DNA of 64,000 nt from Megamonas funiformis. Its GTDB lineage: Bacteria; Bacillota; Negativicutes; Selenomonadales; Selenomonadaceae. Every line of letters starts with the position of its first letter. Within the stretch, counting starts at the first letter, position 1. Made by a program: the position numbers and the translations under genes. Shown piece by piece: positions 8,456 to 15,763 of the stretch. The stretch spans positions 1,749,292 through 1,813,291 of the forward strand of contig NZ_CP048627.1 of assembly GCF_010669225.1 (NCBI RefSeq), written 5' to 3'. A model generated the notes under the pieces. It saw only the letters and a list, made by a program, of their open reading frames with translations. It searched no databases and was not told the origin of the DNA.

Positions 8456-9724
8456 TTATACAACAGCTACTAAGGCATAAAACAACATAATATAATTTAT
8501 ACTCAAAGCATAAGGCAAAATTTTCTTGATAACTAAATTAGTATCCACATCTACATATTGCATCAAAGCTATATTTTGCACATCTAAAGGGTCCATCATT
8601 TTTCTCAAATTATTCAACGATAATAGTGCCATACCTAATACCATAGGATTCATAGATGTTGAAGATATTATCACAGCACTTAGACCTGCCCCCATACCTT
8701 GCAAGTTGAAAGGTCCTTTGTATAAAACAAGTGGTGATAATATCGTGAAAAATAATAGACATTGCGTTGGCGATTTTGGCATTAAATGCAATAATAACGG
8801 TGCCATTAAATCTACAACTTCTGGAGTCTTCACAGCATGCATAAAAATCCCCACACTTGATAATAAAATAATAACCCTCGTAGATTTATAAATACTAACC
8901 TTCAATAATTCCAACATATCCATAAATGGCTGTTTGGAGCCCATAGCTAAAAAACCATAAGATAAGGCTAAAATTAAACCTGTTTCAATATTTAATTTAA
9001 AGCCAAAAACAGCTATAAACGGTATGAAAATAGTACATAATCCCTGCCAATTTACTTTTATATTTTTCTGCTCATAATCTATGCTTTCAATATCTTTAAC
9101 ATATTTACTGTTCAAGAAAATATAAAAAACTAAAGCTATAACGCCAACAACTGCCATGATATAATAAAAATCTTTTACTTTATCAATATTCCATGATAAT
9201 AAATTAGCGTACAAAATATGATATCCAGAATTTAAGCAACTACCTATCGCATTAGATAATAATAACAACACGACTGAACCTTGCTTATTAAATCCTATTT
9301 TTAACAAAATAGGCATAAATATAATCGCAATCAAAATTATCGAACTAAAATTTGTTATTATACTAGAAACTATTATTGTCAAAATAGCTACTACCCATAA
9401 GATACCTTTTAAATTATTTTGCAAATACTTTAAACATAAATGATTTATACTCTCATCTAATTTAAATTCTACAATAAATATTGCTAGCATCACACTTAAA
9501 ATATAAATAAACATCGGCTCAGCTAAAGTCGTAGCTCCTTTTGCAATAACATAATCAGCAATGCTATATTCACTGCCTGTTATGGGAGTGCCAGCTAATA
9601 TCGCTGTAACTATACCAAAAGCTGGCAAAGCACGTACAAATTCTACTTTTTTTGTTATTATTAAACCTACTGTCAACAAAAATATTAAAAAAACTAAAAT
9701 GGCTAATAATCCATAATCTTCCAT
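8456..9724 (-). CDS. integral membrane transporter, ion-transporter superfamily (substrate unknown)
   Basis: A protein of about 422 residues with roughly 11-12 hydrophobic segments. It resembles GntP/DcuC/CitM-like carriers of the ion transporter superfamily in length, in paired hairpin-like glycine/serine stretches (NFSSIILIAIIFMP, SNAIGSCLNSG) and in a second-half YKGPFNLQGMGAG. I cannot name the substrate; an organic acid or sugar acid is the usual range. I chose the ATG at 9722-9724 with GGGTGA upstream. A GTG at 9737-9739 would add five residues but lacks a site of its own. The exported DUF3298-type gene lies just upstream on the same strand with a 29-base gap, so the two may be cotranscribed. 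Confidence 0.6.
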   Translation of the reverse strand: MEDYGLLAILVFLIFLLTVGLIITKKVEFVRALPAFGIVTAILAGTPITGSEYSIADYVIAKGATTLAEPMFIYILSVMLAIFIVEFKLDESINHLCLKYLQNNLKGILWVVAILTIIVSSIITNFSSIILIAIIFMPILLKIGFNKQGSVVLLLLSNAIGSCLNSGYHILYANLLSWNIDKVKDFYYIMAVVGVIALVFYIFLNSKYVKDIESIDYEQKNIKVNWQGLCTIFIPFIAVFGFKLNIETGLILALSYGFLAMGSKQPFMDMLELLKVSIYKSTRVIILLSSVGIFMHAVKTPEVVDLMAPLLLHLMPKSPTQCLLFFTILSPLVLYKGPFNLQGMGAGLSAVIISSTSMNPMVLGMALLSLNNLRKMMDPLDVQNIALMQYVDVDTNLVIKKILPYALSINYIMLFYALVAVV

Positions 9725-9753
9725 GACACTATCACCCACTTTATATTTTATTT

Positions 9754-10401
9754 TTATTCATTAGCTTTATTTAGTTCATTTACTTTGGCAATAGTTTCTG
9801 GTGATACTACAATCTTGCAAACACCAGCTTCCACTTCCATCAAATCGCCAGCTTGATACAATAAACCTATTGAACCATCATGACAAATAAAATAATTATG
9901 ACTTACATATGGTATTCTTTTTGATAAATTAACACCATTATCTAAACCATCAACTGCATAAGCTTGGCTGTTATTCAAAGCATCTTGCAATTGTTCTAAA
10001 TTGATATTTAGATATCTACTCATAGGTACACGTTCACCAGTATGTTTATCATATGTGATAGTATAACCTTCTAATTCCATACTATTAGAGAATTTCTTTT
10101 TCTTATTCACATAAAACATCAAAGAAATAATATTATCATCTTCATATTTTTCATAATAAGTCATATCAACTTTGCTATATACATGTTTTTCTATCTTTTC
10201 TTTTAAATCTTCAAGCTGTGCTTCAATATCTTCATTTATTTTGTCTTCAATCTTTTTATCCTCTATATCTACTACTGGATAAGCTAAACTATATGTTTGT
10301 TTTTTATCTCCCATATATTCACTAGACACTTGAGCTGTAGATATCGAGGGCAAGAAACTAAGTAACGTAAAAATTATACATATTTTGATTATATTATTCA
10401 T
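9754..10401 (-). CDS. exported DUF3298/DUF4163-like protein
   Basis: A 215-residue secreted protein starting with a clear signal peptide (MNNIIKICIIFTLLSFLPSISTAQ). The ATG at 10399-10401 has GGAGG seven bases upstream; a longer upstream reading of the frame has no such support. The mature part has the beta-strand pattern of RsiV-type DUF3298/DUF4163 proteins: YSLAYPVVDIEDKKIEDKINEDIE, then MTYYEKYEDDNIISLMFYV and a C-terminal half ending in VEAGVCKIVVSPETI. In Bacillus RsiV this domain binds lysozyme outside the cell. There is no anti-sigma N-terminus and no membrane anchor here, so it would be free in the periplasm or outside. Function unknown. Confidence 0.7.
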   Translation of the reverse strand: MNNIIKICIIFTLLSFLPSISTAQVSSEYMGDKKQTYSLAYPVVDIEDKKIEDKINEDIEAQLEDLKEKIEKHVYSKVDMTYYEKYEDDNIISLMFYVNKKKKFSNSMELEGYTITYDKHTGERVPMSRYLNINLEQLQDALNNSQAYAVDGLDNGVNLSKRIPYVSHNYFICHDGSIGLLYQAGDLMEVEAGVCKIVVSPETIAKVNELNKANE

Positions 10402-10480
10402 AAAAAAACCTCCATTAACTATTAATATCCACAAATTATTATTAATTATATCATAAATATTTAAGACTATCACAAAATAA

Positions 10481-10524
10481 AAACAGAGTATAACTTTTCT
10501 TTCGATAAGCTATACTCTGTTTTA
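10481..10524 (-). terminator. terminator after the carbonic anhydrase gene
   Basis: AAACAGAGTATA and TATACTCTGTTT form a 12-bp stem. On the minus strand it follows the carbonic anhydrase stop codon and runs into TTTTTATTTTG. Confidence 0.8.
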
Positions 10525-10535
10525 TTTATCTATCC

Positions 10536-11081
10536 TTAATAACCATTTACTACCACATCAACTTTTCCTGTATCTGGATTAATGATTAAACCATGTACGG
10601 GGATTTCATTAGGAATTAATGGATTTTCATGTATACTTGCTACGCTTTTTTCCACATTATCCTTAGGATTGTGAAATGTATCAATCCATTGGGATAATTC
10701 ATCTTTTATTTTATCAATAGCTTTTCCATCAATACCACGTTTTATCATAGTATCAATCAATTCTTTTGAAGTAGCTGTTGCCATACCACAACCATAATGA
10801 CCAATAACCATAATTTCCTTGATATCAAATTGATAAATGCAAACTAACAAACTGCGAATTACATCATCAAATTTACTAGTTATTGTATTGCCTGCCGTTT
10901 TTATCATTTTGACTTCACCGCGACGAATACCAAGTGCTGGCTCTAACAATTCAACCAAACGTGTATCCATACAACTAACAATAGCTAGATGTTTTTGTGG
11001 ATATTTACTCCAAGTATTCACTTCTTGTGTATGTTCAAGATAAGCTTGATTTGCCTGTAAAACTTCATCTAAAAGCGTCAT
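10536..11081 (-). CDS. beta-class carbonic anhydrase
   Basis: A 181-residue zinc enzyme that interconverts CO2 and bicarbonate in the cytoplasm, supplying bicarbonate for carboxylations. The zinc ligands are visible as Cys37 (SCMDTRL), His95 and Cys98 (IGHYGCGM), with the Asp39-Arg41 dyad that is diagnostic of beta-class enzymes. Length fits the small bacterial branch. The gene appears to be the last of its unit, since a strong terminator follows, and it is separated from the aldose epimerase upstream by 45 bases. Confidence 0.92.
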   Translation of the reverse strand: MTLLDEVLQANQAYLEHTQEVNTWSKYPQKHLAIVSCMDTRLVELLEPALGIRRGEVKMIKTAGNTITSKFDDVIRSLLVCIYQFDIKEIMVIGHYGCGMATATSKELIDTMIKRGIDGKAIDKIKDELSQWIDTFHNPKDNVEKSVASIHENPLIPNEIPVHGLIINPDTGKVDVVVNGY

Positions 11082-11126
11082 ATATCTTCTTATCCAAGCT
11101 CCTTTTTTATTTATTTAATTTATAGA

Positions 11127-12011
11127 CTATCCAATAGTAATAGTATAAGAAGCATCAAATTGCTTACTTGGTGCTAAATGCAATATACCTTTTTTATTGG
11201 AAAAATCTGTTTTTTGAGTGCTATCAGCTAAACCATACCATGGTTCAATGCATAAAAATGGTGCTTTCACTGGTTTTGTCCAAATGCCGAGATATGGAAA
11301 ACCTTTGAAATTAACTTTTACAAAATGATTATTTGCTGTATTAGTTAATTTCACTTCTTCAGAAAATAATTTTTTAAATACTAGAGCATCTTCAATAAAT
11401 AAATCATGGTTTAAGCGCAATACTTTACCATAAACAAGTTTTACTGGAGCTACTCCGCCATCAAATACTCCTGCAGAATTTACATGATAAGAAGTCAATG
11501 GATTAGCTTCTGTCTGTTCAAACTCGAGTTCATGTTCATCAAAAGAGCCTTCAACGCCAATTGGACAATTAAATGCAGGGTGAGCACCAATGGAAAAATA
11601 CATATCTTCTTTTGTATCAAGATTTTCTACTTTCCATGAAACTTTTACTTCTGCAAAATTAATAGTATAGGTAACTGTCAATTTAAACTTAAATGGATAC
11701 ATTCTCAATGTATCTTCATCATAAGTCAATGTGTATTCCAAAGAATTTTCTGTTTGTCCGCTAAACTCAAATTCTTTATCACGAGCAAAACCATGACCTG
11801 GCATACGATAAACAGTTCCATCATATTCATATTGACCATTTTTTAATTTACCAACAATAGGAAATAAGATTGGCGCATGTCTTTGCCAGTAATTAGGGTC
11901 AGCCTGCCAAATATATTCAATACCTGTATCTTTAGCTACAAGGCTATGAATTTCAGCACCATGAGTATCTACAGTGAGGCGTAAAATATCATTTTCTAAC
12001 GTTTTTAACAT
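11127..12011 (-). CDS. aldose 1-epimerase family protein (LacX/YeaD-like)
   Basis: A 294-residue galactose-mutarotase-fold protein. The conserved histidines are in MPGHGFAR near residue 73 and in SIGAHPAFNCP near residue 145, and a C-terminal ILHLAPSKQFDASYTI closes the fold. It belongs to the LacX-like branch, whose members act on anomers of free or phosphorylated hexoses. True GalM proteins are longer and carry a different glutamate motif, so the exact sugar is not certain. No sugar-operon neighbour is present. Start ATG at 12011 has an AGGTG site upstream. Cytoplasmic. Confidence 0.85.
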   Translation of the reverse strand: MLKTLENDILRLTVDTHGAEIHSLVAKDTGIEYIWQADPNYWQRHAPILFPIVGKLKNGQYEYDGTVYRMPGHGFARDKEFEFSGQTENSLEYTLTYDEDTLRMYPFKFKLTVTYTINFAEVKVSWKVENLDTKEDMYFSIGAHPAFNCPIGVEGSFDEHELEFEQTEANPLTSYHVNSAGVFDGGVAPVKLVYGKVLRLNHDLFIEDALVFKKLFSEEVKLTNTANNHFVKVNFKGFPYLGIWTKPVKAPFLCIEPWYGLADSTQKTDFSNKKGILHLAPSKQFDASYTITIG

Positions 12012-12040
12012 GAAAAAAACACCTTCTTATGTTTTATTTT

Positions 12041-12649
12041 TTATAACAAATCTCCCATGCGTTCTTGAGGTACTGTTAAATCTAAATGATTATCTAATGC
12101 TTCTAATACTTTTCCTTCAACAGTAAAGCGAACTGCTTTTATATCTTTGAATTCTGTTAAAGAATTTACAATAGAGCCAATCAACATCAATTCCCCAGTA
12201 GAACCACCTGTGAAATTTGTTTTAAATGCTTTATTAAAATCAACAGTGGCAATATTATTATTTACTTTAACCGATAAAACTTGTGTATCTTTTGGCATGA
12301 TATAGATACCTTCTTTATCAGAAATAGGTCCATCTATTAATGCTTGTACAACAGCTTTATATTTATCTTCACGATTTAAATTTATCTGTCTTTGTGTTGG
12401 AATTAATTTTTCACCATTAGCATCAGGGAAATAAATTGTAACACCAGATACTTTCTTTTCGTTTGTTTGTTCCATATCACTTGCACTAGTGCTAGAAGAA
12501 CTTACTTCTTTATTTACATTTTCCTGTACAGAGCTAGAAGAACTTTTTTCTAAATTCGTACCTTGTTCTGTACAACCAGAAGTAATTGTTAAAATAGATA
12601 TTGCTAAAACTGCTAATAAACCTTTTATAGATTTTATTTTTACTCTCAT
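12041..12649 (-). CDS. GerMN-domain lipoprotein
   Basis: A 202-residue lipoprotein with a signal ending in ITSGC, then a serine-rich linker (KSSSSS, EVSSSSTSASD) and a C-terminal GerMN domain (VTIYFPDANGEKLIPTQRQ, VQALIDGP, LSVKVNNNIATVDFN). GerM/Spo-type domains are found in proteins tied to peptidoglycan. Here it is encoded directly downstream of an N-acetylmuramoyl-alanine amidase (28-base gap), a pairing seen in many Firmicutes, which supports a wall-remodelling role. I chose the ATG at 12647-12649 with GAGAGG upstream; an in-frame TTG at 12667 is less likely. The organism need not sporulate for this domain to be used. Confidence 0.85.
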   Translation of the reverse strand: MRVKIKSIKGLLAVLAISILTITSGCTEQGTNLEKSSSSSVQENVNKEVSSSSTSASDMEQTNEKKVSGVTIYFPDANGEKLIPTQRQINLNREDKYKAVVQALIDGPISDKEGIYIMPKDTQVLSVKVNNNIATVDFNKAFKTNFTGGSTGELMLIGSIVNSLTEFKDIKAVRFTVEGKVLEALDNHLDLTVPQERMGDLL

Positions 12650-12677
12650 TATTTTTTCGCCTCTCAAATTATATTAA

Positions 12678-13709
12678 TTAATTGCTAAAATATTCGTTAA
12701 TACCTTCTGCTATAGCTTTTGCCATTGTTGTTTGCCATTCATCATCACTTAATAAAGCTTCTTCGTCATAATTAGTAATAAAAGCTGTTTCAATGAGTAC
12801 AGCTGGCATATAAGAATGTTTTACTACATAAAAATTACAAGTGGAAATGCCTCTATCACGCAAGCCATTAGCTTCAATCATTTTTTCTTGAATACTTTGT
12901 GCTAATCTTTGTCCTTGATAGCTAGAACCATAATAAAATGTCTGTGTACCATTTGCAGCAGGATTTACAAAAGCATTGCAATGAATACTAACAAATATAT
13001 CTGAATTTGCATTATTTCCTACATCAACACGTGCTTGTAATTCATTTCTTGCAGAAGCATTTGGACCATAAACATCGACATCACTATCTCTAGTCATAAC
13101 CACTTTAGCTCCTGATTGATTTAAAATAGAAGCTACTTTTTGAGATATAGCAAAAGTTCCCTCTTTTTCTGTATATCCATTAGGTCCTACAGCTCCAGAA
13201 TCAGAACCTCCATGACCTGGATCAATAGTAATTATTTTATTTTTTACATTACTCAAAGCTACATCACTAGCTACAGGAGTATTTACTACACTATTAAAAA
13301 TGTCGATTGCTATACCTTTTTTACCTAAACTATATATTTTATAATTATTATTTACTTCTTCTTGTAAATATATTTTTCCTTGAACTGTATCCTTTTTTTC
13401 TTGTAAAAATACTTTTTTAGCGATATTTCCATCTAATTTTTCTTGTCTTGATATATTACTTATTTGAGCATCTTCTATATTAAAAATCAATTGATATTTA
13501 TTATTAGGATTTTCCTGAATAGAAAAGTTTTTTACTTCTCTATTAGTATTTATTTCTATATGAAGATACGTATCTCCTTGCTCTGAAGTCATAAGATTAT
13601 GAGAAATTTTTTCTACATTTACACTACTTTTAGCCAAAGAAATATTTGGTATGACCATGAGCAACAAAACAACTGAACATAAAATTACCTTTTTTAATAA
13701 ATTATACAC
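12678..13709 (-). CDS. N-acetylmuramoyl-L-alanine amidase with AMIN domain
   Basis: A 343-residue exported enzyme that cuts the bond between muramic acid and the stem peptide. It has an N-terminal signal peptide (MYNLLKKVILCSVVLLLMVIPNISLA), an AMIN-type targeting domain at about residues 30-140 (VKNFSIQENPNNKYQLIFNIED) and a zinc amidase_3 domain at about 165-340. Zinc and catalytic residues lie in IDPGHGGSDSGAVG, TEKEG, FVSIHCNA and VLIETAFITN. The domain order matches AmiC-like amidases used in cell separation. Next to it are a GerMN lipoprotein downstream and a DUF3006 protein upstream. Confidence 0.92.
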   Translation of the reverse strand: MYNLLKKVILCSVVLLLMVIPNISLAKSSVNVEKISHNLMTSEQGDTYLHIEINTNREVKNFSIQENPNNKYQLIFNIEDAQISNISRQEKLDGNIAKKVFLQEKKDTVQGKIYLQEEVNNNYKIYSLGKKGIAIDIFNSVVNTPVASDVALSNVKNKIITIDPGHGGSDSGAVGPNGYTEKEGTFAISQKVASILNQSGAKVVMTRDSDVDVYGPNASARNELQARVDVGNNANSDIFVSIHCNAFVNPAANGTQTFYYGSSYQGQRLAQSIQEKMIEANGLRDRGISTCNFYVVKHSYMPAVLIETAFITNYDEEALLSDDEWQTTMAKAIAEGINEYFSN

Positions 13710-13727
13710 TCTTACTACCTCTTTAAT

Positions 13728-13946
13728 TTATTTATTATCATTTTTTAAGGACTTTAATAAATCTTCTATTTCTGCTACAGCTTTTTTTGTAGCTACTTCA
13801 TCATATTTAATATCTATAGATAAATAATCTCCCTCCTTTAAATTCTCATCTAATAAATTCTTAGGGAAAACAACTTTTTGTTCATCTTCCCCTACTAATA
13901 ATACAACTTTATCTTCTTCAAATCTATCAATAACAGCACTTATCAT
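13728..13946 (-). CDS. DUF3006 small protein
   Basis: A 72-residue acidic protein with the DUF3006 pattern MISAVIDRFEEDKVVLLVGEDE-V-FP near the N-terminus. This small beta-barrel-like domain is commonly encoded next to, or fused with, ComEC-type metallo-hydrolases, and it is so here (26 bases downstream of one). No signal peptide or metal motif. Its biochemical role is not known to me. It is probably cotranscribed with the lipoprotein upstream and the amidase downstream. Confidence 0.8.
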   Translation of the reverse strand: MISAVIDRFEEDKVVLLVGEDEQKVVFPKNLLDENLKEGDYLSIDIKYDEVATKKAVAEIEDLLKSLKNDNK

Positions 13947-13972
13947 ATCTTTGCCTCGATTTTATTTATATT

Positions 13973-14839
13973 TTATTTTTCTGTAGTAATTTTATAATCT
14001 TTACTACCATCACTTGTTATAGTAATAGAACCATTTTTATCTGTTTCATATACTTTCATACCCAATTTTTTATAACGTTCCATAGTTTGTTTATGCGGAT
14101 GTCCATATTCATTACCAGCACCTAAAGAAATCAATACAGTTTTAGCATCTACTTGTTTTAGAAAAGCTTCACTTGAAGATGTTCTACTGCCATGATGAGG
14201 AGATTTTAATACTAATGAAGCGAGCTCACTACCATATGTTTTCACCATATTTTCTTCAGCTTCTTTTTCAGCATCTCCTGTGAACATCATTGTAAAATCA
14301 TTGTATTTTAATTGACCAACTAAAGAATTATTATTTAAATCATCTCCAGATTTTAACATCTGTTTTGTAGGGCTAAAAACTTTGAATTTTACACCACTGC
14401 CAAAATCTAATTCATCATTTGCTGATAATTGTTGATATTTTATTTTTTTCTCTTTTATATTTTTTAAATAAGTCTTATAAGTTTGTGTTGTTGTAGGGTC
14501 TCCATTATCATAAACTTCTTTGACTTCAAAATTCTTAAATACTGCATAAGCTCCACCCAAATGGTCTGCATGCGGATGAGTTATGATTAATTTATCAATA
14601 GTTGTAATATTTCTTTCCTTCAATAATTTAACTAAATTATCACGTTCATCAATATCGCCTGTATCAATCATGATAGTTTGTTCTTTTGTCTGTATAAGCG
14701 TTGCATCACCTTGACCGATATCTAACATCTCTATTTTTAAAGCTTCGTCTTTATTTGCTGACTGTGTAGCATTATCTTTTCCACAACCCCATAAAAATAA
14801 ACTGCACAAAATCATCAATAAGGCAACAATCTTTTTCAT
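13973..14839 (-). CDS. ComEC-like metallo-beta-lactamase-fold lipoprotein
   Basis: A 288-residue protein with a lipoprotein signal (lipobox LWGC, Cys19) and a metallo-hydrolase domain like the C-terminal part of ComEC/Rec2. The metal motif is THPHADH at residues 87-93 (His88, His90, Asp92, His93), with MLDIGQGDATLIQ before it and SPHHGSRTSS and GHPHK after it. It lacks the competence membrane channel, so it is a stand-alone nuclease- or phosphodiesterase-like lipoprotein outside the membrane. Such proteins may degrade extracellular nucleic acid, but the substrate is not established. First gene of the run lipoprotein-DUF3006-amidase-GerMN. Confidence 0.87.
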   Translation of the reverse strand: MKKIVALLMILCSLFLWGCGKDNATQSANKDEALKIEMLDIGQGDATLIQTKEQTIMIDTGDIDERDNLVKLLKERNITTIDKLIITHPHADHLGGAYAVFKNFEVKEVYDNGDPTTTQTYKTYLKNIKEKKIKYQQLSANDELDFGSGVKFKVFSPTKQMLKSGDDLNNNSLVGQLKYNDFTMMFTGDAEKEAEENMVKTYGSELASLVLKSPHHGSRTSSSEAFLKQVDAKTVLISLGAGNEYGHPHKQTMERYKKLGMKVYETDKNGSITITSDGSKDYKITTEK

Positions 14840-14887
14840 TCTATCAACCTTTCACCAATTTAATTTGATATTAAGTTATATAGCAAA

Positions 14888-14915
14888 AGTGCTCCTTAAA
14901 ATCATCAGGAGCACT
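14888..14915 (-). terminator. probable terminator after mazF
   Basis: AGTGCTCCT and AGGAGCACT form a 9-bp GC-containing stem with a 10-base loop. On the minus strand the tail is only TTTTGC, so termination may be partial. Confidence 0.6.
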
Positions 14916-14987
14916 CCGCATACATCAACTATTATATAAAATTTTTTATGTATAGACAATTCGTTTTACTTTTTTAATCAATTTATT

Positions 14988-15362
14988 TTAGAACTTAACT
15001 AGCCCTAAACTAATCATTAATGCCTTGTTTACTTCCTGCATAAAATTTTTATCCAGCGTGGTAACTTTCTTACTCAATCGAGATTTATCAATAGTACGTA
15101 ATTGTTCTAACAATACCATAGAATCTCGTTCTAAGTTGCAGTATTTTGCAGGCAAATCAACATGTGTAGGCATATGTGTCTTACCTAATTTGGCAGTAAT
15201 TGCAGCTACTATAATAGTTGGACTATATTTATTACCAATATCATTTTGTACAATGAGTACTGGTCGTAGTCCACCTTGCTCTGAGCCAATTACTGGGCTT
15301 AAATTAGCATAATATATATCGCCACGCTTTACAATCTCATTTCTTCTCAGCGGATACACCAT
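14988..15362 (-). CDS. mazF: MazF/PemK-family endoribonuclease toxin
   Basis: A 124-residue MazF-type RNase that cuts mRNA at short motifs. The core matches Bacillus Ndo[25 protein letters not shown], then [19 protein letters not shown], and [14 protein letters not shown]. The start is unclear. The ATG at 15360-15362 has no ribosome-binding site, and the family core begins nine codons later. An in-frame CTG at 15404 has AAAAGGAG eight bases upstream and the frame stays open there. No antitoxin gene is seen upstream, where MazE/NdoAI would normally sit; only a six-codon reading frame (MATKSR, then stop) is visible. Could be an orphan toxin controlled in trans, or one whose antitoxin was lost. 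Confidence 0.88.
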   Translation of the reverse strand: MVYPLRRNEIVKRGDIYYANLSPVIGSEQGGLRPVLIVQNDIGNKYSPTIIVAAITAKLGKTHMPTHVDLPAKYCNLERDSMVLLEQLRTIDKSRLSKKVTTLDKNFMQEVNKALMISLGLVKF

Positions 15363-15528
15363 TACAAGAAATTTATTAAATAATAAATTTCGCTCTTGCC
15401 TCAGGCTTTCAACTCCTTTTCTAAATAAAATATGACTAACGCGACTTTGTAGCCATTTATATTTAATATGTTTCCTCCAACATATTAAGAAATTGCTAAT
15501 ATCATTGATTTTTATAAAAATTACTTCT

Positions 15529-15537
15529 AGTATAACA
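15529..15537 (-). promoter_or_regulatory. extended -10 element upstream of mazF
   Basis: The minus strand reads TGTTATACT, a good extended -10. No clear -35. Transcription would start near 15522, giving a leader of about 120-160 bases before mazF. Confidence 0.45.
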
Positions 15538-15686
15538 AACTGTCTTGACTTAAGCTTCTTGCTTATTTAAAAATCCTATATTTTCCTATCAACTAAGCTC
15601 ATTATAACATATTTTTAATAAGCATACATCTTTTTTACTATTTGTTTGCAAAATAGTTTTACAAAATCAAGCTAAATTTTTGTTAT

Positions 15687-15735
15687 AAGGGCAATAAATT
15701 TTACTATATGTCCAAAATAGTGAACTATTGCCCTT
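15687..15735 (-). other. hairpin after the NAD(P)HX repair gene
   Basis: AAGGGCAATA (15687-15696) pairs with TATTGCCCTT (15726-15735), with a long loop that holds a smaller hairpin. It lies 29 bases after the stop codon but has no real T-run on the minus strand, so it may be a poor terminator or an mRNA 3' end stabiliser. Confidence 0.4.
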
Positions 15736-15763
15736 TATTACAAATATTATCTCAATTAGTACC

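Larger units (their letters stand above)
15363..15763. other. 401-base gap upstream of mazF without a clear gene
   Basis: No reading frame of useful length is seen on either strand. On the minus strand it holds an extended -10 (TGTTATACT, 15529-15537), a GGAGG (near 15470-15480) followed by a six-codon frame that ends in TAG, then AAAAGGAG at 15413-15420 just before mazF. A hairpin (15687-15735) follows the repair gene. The position is where an antitoxin would be expected. Confidence 0.5.

Noticed and set aside
15469-15497. Short frame MATKSR as a complete small gene
   Set aside because: Six codons only, and its GGAGG is about 17 bases away; kept only as a possible remnant of an antitoxin start.
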